Below, piece after piece: positions 44,320 through 51,178 of a stretch of 51,178 nucleotides of DNA. The stretch comes from an uncultured Nitrospirota bacterium (GTDB lineage Bacteria; CG2-30-53-67). How positions within the stretch are numbered: the stretch's first letter is position 1; every line of letters starts with the position of its first letter. The translations under genes and the position numbers were made by a program. The DNA is taken from positions 1 to 51,178 of the forward strand of contig CALZGC010000046.1 in the NCBI GenBank assembly GCA_945786985.1, in the 5' to 3' direction. The notes beneath the pieces are model-generated. The model was not told the DNA's origin and searched no databases. It saw nothing but the letters and a program-made list of their open reading frames with translations.

Positions 44320-45573
44320 CTAGGACTTCAGGGGAGTCTTCTTTTCGTGGTAGGCCTGTTCCTTTTCAAGCTGAAAGGCCCGGTGCAGTTCTCGCACGGC
44401 CAGCTCGAAATACTTGGCATCGATGACGCAGGAGACCTTGATTTCCGACGTGCTGATCATCTCGATATTGATGCCAGCATCGGCCAGGGTCTCGAACATC
44501 TGGGCGGCCACACCCGTGTGGGAACGCATCCCCACCCCCACAATGGCCACTTTCACGATGTTCTCATCGACCTGGATCTCCTGGATGCCGAGATCTTCCT
44601 TGAGCTGCTCCATGATCTTGGCTGCCCGGGGACGGTCTTCCTTGGAGACCGTAAAGGTCAGGTCTGCCAGCCCGTCCTTGCCGATGTTCTGGATGATCAT
44701 GTCCACCAGGATCCTCGCATCGGCCAGCGTCCGGAAGATCCGTTTGGCCACGCCGGGCCGATCGGGAATTCCCAGGACCGAGATCTTGGCTTCGTCTTTG
44801 TTGTAGGCAATGCCCGCGACTACCACGTCTTCCATCTGGGACTCCTCTTTCGTAACCAGTGTTCCGGGGTTTTCATTGAAGCTGCTTCGCACCATGAGGG
44901 GCACGTTGTATTTCTTGGCCAACTCGACGGAACGGGTCTGGAGCACCTTGGCCCCGAGACTGGCGAGTTCCAGCATCTCCTCATAGGAGATGCGGTCCAG
45001 TTTCCGGGCTTCCGGAACGATGTTGGGATCAGTGGTGTAAACACCGTCGACATCGGTGAAGATCTCGCAGAGGCCGGCCTGGAACGCCGCGGCCAGAGCC
45101 ACGGCAGAGGTGTCGGAGCCCCCGCGCCCGAGGGTCGACACATCGGACTTCTCGCTGATCCCCTGAAACCCGGCCACCACAGCGACCTTCCCCTGGCCGA
45201 GGGCCTCCCGGATCCGCTCCCCCGTGATGCGGGCGATGCGGGCACGGCCGTGGGCGAAATCAGTGATGATCCCGGCCTGGCGGCCCGTGAACGACTGGGC
45301 CGGATGCCCGAGGGTCTGAAGGGCGATCGCCAACAGGGCGCTCGTAATCCGCTCCCCCGAGGAGAGCAGCAGATCGTATTCCCGCTCGTCGGGCAGATCC
45401 GTCAGTTCCAGCGCCCAACCGACCAGCTTGTTCGTCTCTCCGGCCATGGCCGACACCACCACGATCACGTCGTGTCCCGCCTCGCGGGCCGCTCCCACCC
45501 GTCGGGCCACCTGGCGGATCCGTTCCATGTCCCGCACCGACGTCCCGCCGTATTTCTGAACAATGAGCCCCAT
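44320..45573 (-). CDS. lysC: Aspartate kinase
   Basis: 417 aa. Phosphorylates aspartate, the entry to lysine, threonine and methionine. Kinase domain: [16 protein letters not shown] (residues 4-19), GEQ-loop equivalent [15 protein letters not shown] near 70-84, [15 protein letters not shown] near 149-163 and [14 protein letters not shown] near 173-186. Two ACT domains at the C-terminus (about 265-410) suggest feedback control, usually by threonine or lysine. The long monomeric form matches the Corynebacterium/Pseudomonas-type enzyme. The ATG follows GAGCGAAG. Confidence 0.96.
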   Translation of the reverse strand: MGLIVQKYGGTSVRDMERIRQVARRVGAAREAGHDVIVVVSAMAGETNKLVGWALELTDLPDEREYDLLLSSGERITSALLAIALQTLGHPAQSFTGRQAGIITDFAHGRARIARITGERIREALGQGKVAVVAGFQGISEKSDVSTLGRGGSDTSAVALAAAFQAGLCEIFTDVDGVYTTDPNIVPEARKLDRISYEEMLELASLGAKVLQTRSVELAKKYNVPLMVRSSFNENPGTLVTKEESQMEDVVVAGIAYNKDEAKISVLGIPDRPGVAKRIFRTLADARILVDMIIQNIGKDGLADLTFTVSKEDRPRAAKIMEQLKEDLGIQEIQVDENIVKVAIVGVGMRSHTGVAAQMFETLADAGINIEMISTSEIKVSCVIDAKYFELAVRELHRAFQLEKEQAYHEKKTPLKS

Positions 45574-45600
45574 GGTCTTCGCTCGTTCACGCGGCCGCGT

Positions 45601-46800
45601 TCAACGACCGGGTGTTCTGTTTCCAATGAATTGATCCATCATGGTAAAGCCCGGATCAACGACCCGGCCCGACCGGCGGGCCGTCTCTTCGTCATAGCGG
45701 TCCTGCGACGCTCGCACTTCCCGGCTGTCGAAGATCACGAAGGGCGACATCGCCTTGCTGTGCGTCCGGGTCTCAATGGGTGTGGGATGATCGGGGAGCA
45801 GCAGGATCCGGAATTCACGCAGAGCCTGGAGCCCCTCCCAGATCGGGCCCACCACCTTTTCGTCGAAATTCTCAATGGCCCGAACCTTCTCTTCCACATC
45901 GCCCATATGACCGGCTTCATCAGGTGCCTCTACGTGGACATAGACAAAATCCATCTCCTTAAGAGCCTTCAGCGCCGCCAGTGCCTTGCCCCGATAGTTG
46001 GTGTCGAAGTACGCAGTGGCACCGGGCACTTTGATGGGGGTCAGCCCCGCATAGATGCCGATCCCCTTGAGCAGATCGACCGCCGAGATCACGGCGCCCG
46101 CCAACCCGTAGCGCTCCTGAAAGGTCGGCAGGCTGGGCCGGATTCCCTGCCCCCAGAGCCAGATGGCATTGGCCGGGCGTTTCCCCTCATCGGCACGCTT
46201 GCGATTCACCGGATGGTCCCGCAACATCGCCTGGGCACGCAGCATCAGGTCGTTCAGCAGCTCATGGCCGTCCCCCGCCGGCAGAAAGCCTTTGACCGGC
46301 TGGCCCGTGATGTCGTGGGGCGGCGTGCAGATCATGTCGCGCTTGCCGTTTCGCCAGACCATGAGGTGGCGGTAACTCACACCGGGGTAGAAGGCGACTT
46401 GCCCATCGGCCAGTTCCTTATGCACGTCCGTGATGAGCACCTTGGCTTCGTCGGTACTGATGTGCCCCGCGCTGAAGTCGGCCATCCGCCCGTCTTCGAG
46501 GGTGACGAGATTGCAGCGGATAGCCACGTCGGCGGGCTCCAGTGTAATCGACATGCTCGCGGCCTCCAGGGGGGCCCGGCCCGTGTAGTAGACCGACGGA
46601 TCGTAGCCCAGCACGGAGAGGTTGGCAACATCGCTGCCGGCCGGGAATCCGTCGGGCACCGTCCGGATGAGCCCCGGTACTCCGCCCGCCGCGATCCGAT
46701 CCATGTTCGGCGTCCGGGCCGCCTGCAGGGGAGTTCGGCCGTCCAACACGTCCAATGGCAGATCCGCCATCCCGTCCCCCAGCAGCACAACATACTTCAT
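45601..46800 (-). CDS. apgM: Archaeal-type cofactor-independent phosphoglycerate mutase homologue, proposed homoserine kinase
   Basis: 399 aa from the ATG at 46798-46800 with a GGGAGGAAAG site. Alkaline-phosphatase-fold metalloenzyme: KYVVLLGDGMADLP near 2-15 (metal Asp), GSDVANLSVLGYDP near 55-68 with the catalytic Ser/Asn region, VYVHVEAPDEAGHMGD near 293-308, and LLPDHPTPIETRTHS near 342-356 (metal Asp/His). In several bacteria genes of this group sit between hom/thrC and lysC where no thrB exists; TIGR02535 is annotated as a proposed homoserine kinase. The same context is seen here, so homoserine phosphorylation is the more likely role than glycolysis. Confidence 0.88.
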   Translation of the reverse strand: MKYVVLLGDGMADLPLDVLDGRTPLQAARTPNMDRIAAGGVPGLIRTVPDGFPAGSDVANLSVLGYDPSVYYTGRAPLEAASMSITLEPADVAIRCNLVTLEDGRMADFSAGHISTDEAKVLITDVHKELADGQVAFYPGVSYRHLMVWRNGKRDMICTPPHDITGQPVKGFLPAGDGHELLNDLMLRAQAMLRDHPVNRKRADEGKRPANAIWLWGQGIRPSLPTFQERYGLAGAVISAVDLLKGIGIYAGLTPIKVPGATAYFDTNYRGKALAALKALKEMDFVYVHVEAPDEAGHMGDVEEKVRAIENFDEKVVGPIWEGLQALREFRILLLPDHPTPIETRTHSKAMSPFVIFDSREVRASQDRYDEETARRSGRVVDPGFTMMDQFIGNRTPGR

Positions 46801-46835
46801 CTTTCCTCCCGACTTTTCAGACATGACGCCCTATT

Positions 46836-46978
46836 GGGAAATGGAAAATAGCAAATACAAAAATGGAAAAGGCATCGCTCTTCCTCTGTGAACTCTGCCG
46901 TTCAACCGTCTTCTGTCTTCTGTCCTCTGTCCTCAGTTACTCCGTCCTCTGGTCTCTATCTGTCTTCCCCCTGCCCTT
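46836..46978. repeat. AT-rich and pyrimidine-rich low-complexity spacer
   Basis: An A-rich part (GGGAAATGGAAAATAGCAAA, 46836 on) and a CT-rich part (GTCTTCTGTCTTCTGTCCTC, 46910-46978) whose complement is the GACAGAGGACGGA-type repeat of 27816. It fills the spacer between thrC and apgM and ends next to the thrC stop. Confidence 0.7.
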
Positions 46979-46979
46979 C

Positions 46980-48053
46980 TCAGAATCCCAGCGCCTCCAC
47001 CACGGCGTCGAGCTCAGCCGGAAGGGTTCTTGCCTTGTCGCAGACCGAGATCGCCGTGGATGGGTCTTTTAACCCGTGGCCCGTGAGGGTGCACACGACG
47101 GTTTCGCCTCCGTCAAAACCGCCCTCCCCATTCCGTTTGATCACACCCGCCACGGAGGCCGCCGACGCGGGCTCACAGAAGATCCCTTCCATGACGGCAA
47201 TCATCCGGTAGGCCGAAAGTATCTCCTCATCGCTGACCATGTCGATCCGGCCGCCCGATTCGCGCGCCGCGGCTTTGGCGCCCTGCCACGAAGCCGGGTT
47301 GCCAATCCGGATGGCCGTGGCCACGGTTTCCGGTCTCTCGACGGGATGGCCCCGCACAATGGGCGCCGCCCCGACGGCCTGAAAGCCAATCATGGCGGGG
47401 AGCCGATCGATCCGCCCCGCCTCCCGGTATCTGCGGTACCCCTTCCAGTAGGCGGTGATGTTGCCCGCGTTTCCCACCGGCAGGGCATGGAAATCCGGAC
47501 AGCGCCCCAGCTGGTCGCACGTCTCGTAGGCCGCCGTCGTCTGTCCCTCGATCCGATAGGGATTGAGGGAGTTCACCAGGGTCACCGGATGGTTCTGAGC
47601 GACCGCGCGAACGATCTTCAGGGCCTGATCGAAATTCCCCTCGATCTGAAGCACCGTGGCCCCGTGCATCATGGCCTGGGAGAGCTTCCCCACGGCAATC
47701 TTCCCTTCCGGAATGAGCACAATGGCCCGCAGCCCCTTGCGGGCCGCATAGGCCGCCGCCGCGGCCGAGGTGTTTCCCGTGGAGGCGCAGATAACGGCAT
47801 TTGCCCCATCCTCGACCGCCTTGGAGATGGCCATGGCCATCCCGCGATCCTTGAAGGAACCGGTCGGGTTGGCCCCATCGAACTTGAGGTAGATCGCGAG
47901 ATCCCGATTGATGGCCGCCCCCAAACGTTCGGCCCGAACGAGGGGCGTATTCCCCTCCAGCAGGGTGACCACAGGCGTCTTCTCCGTCACCGGAAGGAAC
48001 TCCCGGTACTCCTCCACCACACCGCGCCACGCCCTCACGGTATCGGCTCCCAT
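46980..48053 (-). CDS. thrC: Threonine synthase
   Basis: 357 aa from the ATG at 48051-48053; a GTG two codons earlier is equally usable. PLP enzyme converting O-phosphohomoserine to threonine. Fold type II: LLEGNTPLVRAERLG near 32-46, the PLP lysine in GANPTGSFKDRGMAMA near 58-73, CASTGNTSAAAAAYAARKG near 88-106, and the phosphate loop LPVGNAGNITAYWKG near 190-204. The short SAM-independent form. Lies between hom and the apgM homologue; spacers on both sides are low-complexity repeats. Confidence 0.96.
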   Translation of the reverse strand: MGADTVRAWRGVVEEYREFLPVTEKTPVVTLLEGNTPLVRAERLGAAINRDLAIYLKFDGANPTGSFKDRGMAMAISKAVEDGANAVICASTGNTSAAAAAYAARKGLRAIVLIPEGKIAVGKLSQAMMHGATVLQIEGNFDQALKIVRAVAQNHPVTLVNSLNPYRIEGQTTAAYETCDQLGRCPDFHALPVGNAGNITAYWKGYRRYREAGRIDRLPAMIGFQAVGAAPIVRGHPVERPETVATAIRIGNPASWQGAKAAARESGGRIDMVSDEEILSAYRMIAVMEGIFCEPASAASVAGVIKRNGEGGFDGGETVVCTLTGHGLKDPSTAISVCDKARTLPAELDAVVEALGF

Positions 48054-48065
48054 CCGCACTTCTCT

Positions 48066-48138
48066 CTTTCCCCTGTCTCTTCGTCTATTTCTATTTCCAA
48101 TTGTCTATTTTCCATTTTCTATTTTCTATTTCCCGTCT
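48066..48138. repeat. AT-rich tract with GGAAAATAGAAAATGG-type units
   Basis: On the minus strand, GGGAAATAGAAAATAGAAAA and GGAAAATAGACAATTGGAAA are short imperfect repeats between hom and thrC. The first unit contains the hom stop (GGG AAA TAG). The same motif appears at 46836-46873. Confidence 0.65.
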
Positions 48139-49448
48139 TCATGGCGCCAGTCCTCGATCCGGATGAGCACCGTCTTGTCACGGGTGATCTCCAGAGAGTC
48201 CGTTTCCTGGAGCGCATTCTTCACGTTGCGCTCCATGGCCCGATGGGTAATCATGACGATCGGCACCGGTCCGTCGGCCCGCCGCCCCTTCTGGATTACG
48301 GAGGCGATGCTGATCTGATGCTGCGCCAGCACACCGGCGATCCGGGAGAGCACTCCCGGTTCGTCCACGGTGCCAAAGCGGAGGAAATACCGGCAGTGCA
48401 CATCGTCCATGTTGCGGATCGCAATCGGCTCGCGAGACGCCTGCAGATAGGCCGCGGGCGGCACCCGGCCGACCACGCCGTGCAGGATATCCCGGCTGAT
48501 ATCGATGAGATCCGAGATCACGGCGCTGGCTGTGGGCAGAGCGCCTGCGCCCTTGCCATAGTAGAGACTCGGACCCACTGCGTCTCCGTTCACATAGATG
48601 GCGTTGAGCACGCCGTCTACCTGGGCCAGCAGGGTCTTTTCGGAGATCATCGTCGGATGCACCCGGGCCTCCACTTGGCCGTTGACCAGCTTGGTGATGC
48701 CCAGAAGCTTGATCTTGTAGCCGAAACTACGGGCATAGTCTATGTCCACCGGGGTGATCCGGGAGATCCCTTCGGTATAAACCTGATCGAGGGCCACGGG
48801 CGTGCCGAAGGCCAGGCTCGCCAGCACGGCCAGCTTGTGGGCCGAATCGATCCCCTCGATGTCGTAGCTCGGATCGGCCTCGGCATAACCGTGGGCCATG
48901 GCTTCCTTCAGGACCGCCTCAAAGGGGGCCCCGGCCTCTGTCATCTGCGTCAGGATGTAGTTGGCCGTCCCGTTCACTATTCCGTAAATCGACTCGATCC
49001 GGTTGGCCGCCAGCCCTTCCCGAATCGCCTGAACAATGGGGATGCCGCCCCCGATGCTGGCTTCAAAAGCGATGCGCCTCTGGTGCTGCTGTGCCAGCGT
49101 ATAGAGTTCCTCCCCGTGCTCCGCGAGCAGGGCCTTGTTGGCGGTGACCACGTGCTTTCCCGCAGCCAGTGCCTGACGGACGACATCCCGGGACGCACCG
49201 GTCCCGCCAATCAGCTCCACCACAATCTGGATCTCGGGGTCCTTCAGAATATCATCGGCCCCCGTGGACAGCAGACCGGGAGCAATGGAGATCCCCCGGT
49301 CCGTGGTGATATCGAGATCGACAATTTTGCGGACGGCGATTTCCGCACCAAGCCGGCGGCGGATCAGGGCGCCGTTTTTTTCCAGGACGCGCATCACGCC
49401 CGTGCCGATCGTGCCAAGCCCGAAGATGCCGATGGGTATCTGATGCAT
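48126..49448 (-). CDS. hom: Homoserine dehydrogenase
   Basis: 440 aa from the ATG at 49446-49448 (AGGAG 9 nt upstream); a GTG three codons earlier is too close to that site. NAD(P) Rossmann loop GIFGLGTIGTGVM near 7-19, VVTANKALLAEHG near 100-112, the catalytic region ASIGGGIPIV and GIVNGTANYILTQM near 157-170, and a C-terminal ACT domain (about 350-430) for threonine inhibition. Reduces aspartate semialdehyde to homoserine. Followed by thrC. Confidence 0.97.
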   Translation of the reverse strand: MHQIPIGIFGLGTIGTGVMRVLEKNGALIRRRLGAEIAVRKIVDLDITTDRGISIAPGLLSTGADDILKDPEIQIVVELIGGTGASRDVVRQALAAGKHVVTANKALLAEHGEELYTLAQQHQRRIAFEASIGGGIPIVQAIREGLAANRIESIYGIVNGTANYILTQMTEAGAPFEAVLKEAMAHGYAEADPSYDIEGIDSAHKLAVLASLAFGTPVALDQVYTEGISRITPVDIDYARSFGYKIKLLGITKLVNGQVEARVHPTMISEKTLLAQVDGVLNAIYVNGDAVGPSLYYGKGAGALPTASAVISDLIDISRDILHGVVGRVPPAAYLQASREPIAIRNMDDVHCRYFLRFGTVDEPGVLSRIAGVLAQHQISIASVIQKGRRADGPVPIVMITHRAMERNVKNALQETDSLEITRDKTVLIRIEDWRHEDGK

Positions 49449-49474
49449 TGAGACCACTCCTGCACACCGGCGGC

Positions 49475-50644
49475 TCAGAAGAGCTCCCGGATGCCCCGCA
49501 CCGCCTGACGGGTGCGATGCTCATTCTCCACCAGGGCAAAGCGGACGAACTCGTCGCCGTAGTCCCCGAAACCGATCCCGGGCGAAACGGCCACCTTGGC
49601 CTTGTCGAGCACCAGCTTGGAAAATTCGAGCGACCCCAGGGCCCGGTATTTGGGGGGAACCCGCGCCCAGACGAACATGGTGGCCTTGGGCTTTTCAATC
49701 TCCCAGCCGATCCGGTTGAGCCCGTCGCAGAGCACGTCCCGTCGGGACCGATACATCTCCACGATCTCCCGGACACAGCGCTGATCCCCCTTGAGCGCAA
49801 TAATGGCGGCGATCTGTATGGGCTGAAACAACCCGTAGTCCAGGTAACTCTTCATCTTGGTCAGGGCAGCGATAATTTCCGGGTTTCCGGCACAGAAACC
49901 GACCCGCCACCCCGGCATGTTGTAGGTCTTGGACAGGCTCGTGAACTCCACCCCCACGTCTTTGGCCCCTTCCACCTCCAGCAAGCTCGGCGCCCGATAG
50001 CCGTCGAAGACGAGTTCCGCATAGGCGAGGTCGTGAATGACGACGACATTGTTCTCTTTCGCAAAGGCCACCACCTTCTCGAAGAACTCGCGCTCCACCA
50101 CACGGGTGGTTGGGTTGTGCGGGAAATTGAGCATCACCGCTTTGGGCCGCGGCCAGGTCTGCCGATAGGCCTCGCTCAGCTCAAAGAAGAAATCCCCGTC
50201 AAGGGTCATGGGCACATGGCGAACGTCGCCGTTGGAAACGATGACGCTGTACGCATGGATGGGATAGGTCGGGTTCGGCACCAGCACCGAATCGCCCGGA
50301 CCAACCAGGGTCAGCGCCAAATGGGAGATCCCCTCCTTGGAACCGATGGTCGCGATGGCCTCCGTCTCCGGGTCGAGTTCCACCTGGTATTTGTTGCGAT
50401 ACCAGTCCGTAATGGCTTCACGGAGTTTGGGAATCCCTTTGGACATGGAATAGCGGTGATTCTTGGGGCTCCGCGCCGCCTCACTGAGTTTGTCCACAAT
50501 GTGCTGCGGGGTTCCCTGATCGGGGTTCCCCATGCCCAGGTCAATGATATCTTCGCCCCGTCGCCGGGCCTTCATCTTCAGGTCATTGACGATGGCGAAA
50601 ACATAGGGGGGCATTCTGTCGATTCTGCGAAAGACGAATTCCAA
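49475..50644 (-). CDS. alaC: Class I/II aminotransferase, AlaC-like
   Basis: 389 aa from a TTG at 50642-50644 with AAGGAG 6 nt upstream; the start [16 protein letters not shown] matches the family, which often begins MEF-R-. PLP fold type [14 protein letters not shown] near 34-46, [22 protein letters not shown] near 173-182, HDLAYAEL near 204, the PLP lysine in [15 protein letters not shown] near 234-248 and a FVRFAL end. AlaC/YfdZ enzymes make alanine from pyruvate; relatives near threonine genes may use other amino acids. It lies 26 nt before hom. Confidence 0.88.
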   Translation of the reverse strand: MEFVFRRIDRMPPYVFAIVNDLKMKARRRGEDIIDLGMGNPDQGTPQHIVDKLSEAARSPKNHRYSMSKGIPKLREAITDWYRNKYQVELDPETEAIATIGSKEGISHLALTLVGPGDSVLVPNPTYPIHAYSVIVSNGDVRHVPMTLDGDFFFELSEAYRQTWPRPKAVMLNFPHNPTTRVVEREFFEKVVAFAKENNVVVIHDLAYAELVFDGYRAPSLLEVEGAKDVGVEFTSLSKTYNMPGWRVGFCAGNPEIIAALTKMKSYLDYGLFQPIQIAAIIALKGDQRCVREIVEMYRSRRDVLCDGLNRIGWEIEKPKATMFVWARVPPKYRALGSLEFSKLVLDKAKVAVSPGIGFGDYGDEFVRFALVENEHRTRQAVRGIRELF

Positions 50645-50677
50645 CGTCCGCTCCTTCTGCGCGTGAACCCCGAAGCA

Positions 50678-51178
50678 TCAGGGGGTGGATCGAAGTTTCA
50701 AGGCCGCCATGGCCTCATCCGCCCGGAATGAACTGCGCACCAAGGGCCCTGCGAGCACCACCGAAAACCCCAGTGCGACACCCATCCGTTCGTAGGCTTC
50801 AAACTGCTCCGGCGAAACATACTCGCTCACCGGGATATTTTCCTTACGGGGGCGGAGGTACTGCCCCACCGTCACGACGTCACATCCGACGTCGCGAAGA
50901 TCCCGCATCACCGCTGCCACCTCATCGGAAGTTTCCCCCAAACCCACCATGATCCCCGATTTGGTGAGACAGCCGCCCCCGGAGCACTTCACCTGCTCCA
51001 GCAGCGCCAGAGAGCGGCGGTAATCGGCCCGGGCCCGAACCGTCGGATAGAGTCGGGGGACCGTTTCGAGGTTGTGATTGTAGATATCCGGACCCGCGGC
51101 AACCACCCGCCCGATGGCCTCGGACCGCCCGCCGAAGTCCGGAGTCAGCACCTCGATGGTGACCGCCGGCACGGCCCG
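50678..51178 (-). CDS. lipA: Lipoyl synthase, C-terminal part (5' end outside window)
   Basis: The visible 166 codons cover the C-terminal half: VPAVTIEVLTPDFGG, DIYNHNLETVPRLYP, the KSGIMVGLGET motif, VVTVGQYLRPRKENIPV and VLAGPLVRSSFRADE near the end, with the conserved Arg-Ser-Ser motif that ligates the auxiliary cluster. LipA is a radical SAM enzyme that inserts two sulfurs into octanoyl chains. The radical SAM cysteines lie outside the window. It is upstream of the aminotransferase by 33 nt. Confidence 0.95.
   Translation of the reverse strand, partial: RAVPAVTIEVLTPDFGGRSEAIGRVVAAGPDIYNHNLETVPRLYPTVRARADYRRSLALLEQVKCSGGGCLTKSGIMVGLGETSDEVAAVMRDLRDVGCDVVTVGQYLRPRKENIPVSEYVSPEQFEAYERMGVALGFSVVLAGPLVRSSFRADEAMAALKLRSTP

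Noticed and set aside
44074-46851. A 925-codon open frame on the plus strand opposite lysC, cimA and apgM
   Set aside because: It is antisense to well-recognised genes and has no domain pattern. Long antisense frames are expected in GC-rich coding DNA. The same applies to plus-strand frames at 47076-49451, 42043-44010, 17884-19191 and 8869-10083.

Overview
The window is a GC-rich bacterial chromosome segment (about 60% GC by eye) with dense, mostly minus-strand operons. I see no rRNA, tRNA, CRISPR array, prophage or transposase. Several features point to an anaerobic Deltaproteobacterium (Desulfobacterota): the BioW route to pimeloyl-CoA, UbiX/UbiA-type prenylation genes, a PyrK-dependent dihydroorotate dehydrogenase, a lipoprotein with c-type haems, a cofactor-independent phosphoglycerate mutase homologue inside a threonine cluster, and six radical-SAM genes. 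This assignment is inference; no marker rRNA is present.

Layout. 1-1862 (-): a tubulin/FtsZ-like GTPase with C-terminal HEAT repeats, then a NuoE-type [2Fe-2S] ferredoxin and a partial TIGR00725 Rossmann protein. 2150-3130 (+): lipoprotein SppA protease. 3057-5480 (-): YciO, cyclophilin-like, CoA-binding and M23 peptidase genes. 5807-7288 (-): a HExxH membrane protein and a DUF4388 protein. 7552-8104: dispersed-repeat region. 8240-8488 (-): lysine-rich histone-H1-like protein with its own promoter and terminator. 8740-20904 (-): a pyrimidine operon, pyrR-pyrB-pyrC-carA-(radical SAM)-carB-greA-pyrK-pyrD-(metallophosphatase/tetrahaem lipoprotein), preceded by a promoter, an 18-codon leader ORF and an intrinsic terminator that look like an attenuator. 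20985-23500 (-): lepA-lepB. 23820-27808 (+): PAS histidine kinase and CPA2/RCK cation antiporter.

28000-29307 (-): mtaB. 29357-33269 (-): bioB-bioW-bioF-SDR. 33609-35172 (-): ubiA and ubiX. 35336-39636 (-): argS, SPOR, TIGR01212 radical SAM and PilZ genes. 39805-41111 (-): DUF366 and queE. 41321-42161 (+): two small membrane proteins. 42196-51178 (-): lipA (partial), alanine-type aminotransferase, hom, thrC, apgM-like, lysC, cimA, rseC. The last group supplies the aspartate-to-threonine pathway plus citramalate for isoleucine. No thrB is present in the window, and the phosphoglycerate mutase homologue is the likely homoserine kinase.

The least ordinary features lie between or at the edges of genes. 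At least three families of palindromic or low-complexity dispersed repeats abut, and several times supply, the stop codons or last codons of genes (lepB, bioF, the PilZ gene, a radical-SAM gene, bioB, hom). A 20-bp unit repeated four times carries the ribosome-binding site and TTG start of argS. The tubulin-like and ferredoxin ORFs are separated only by an in-frame UAG.
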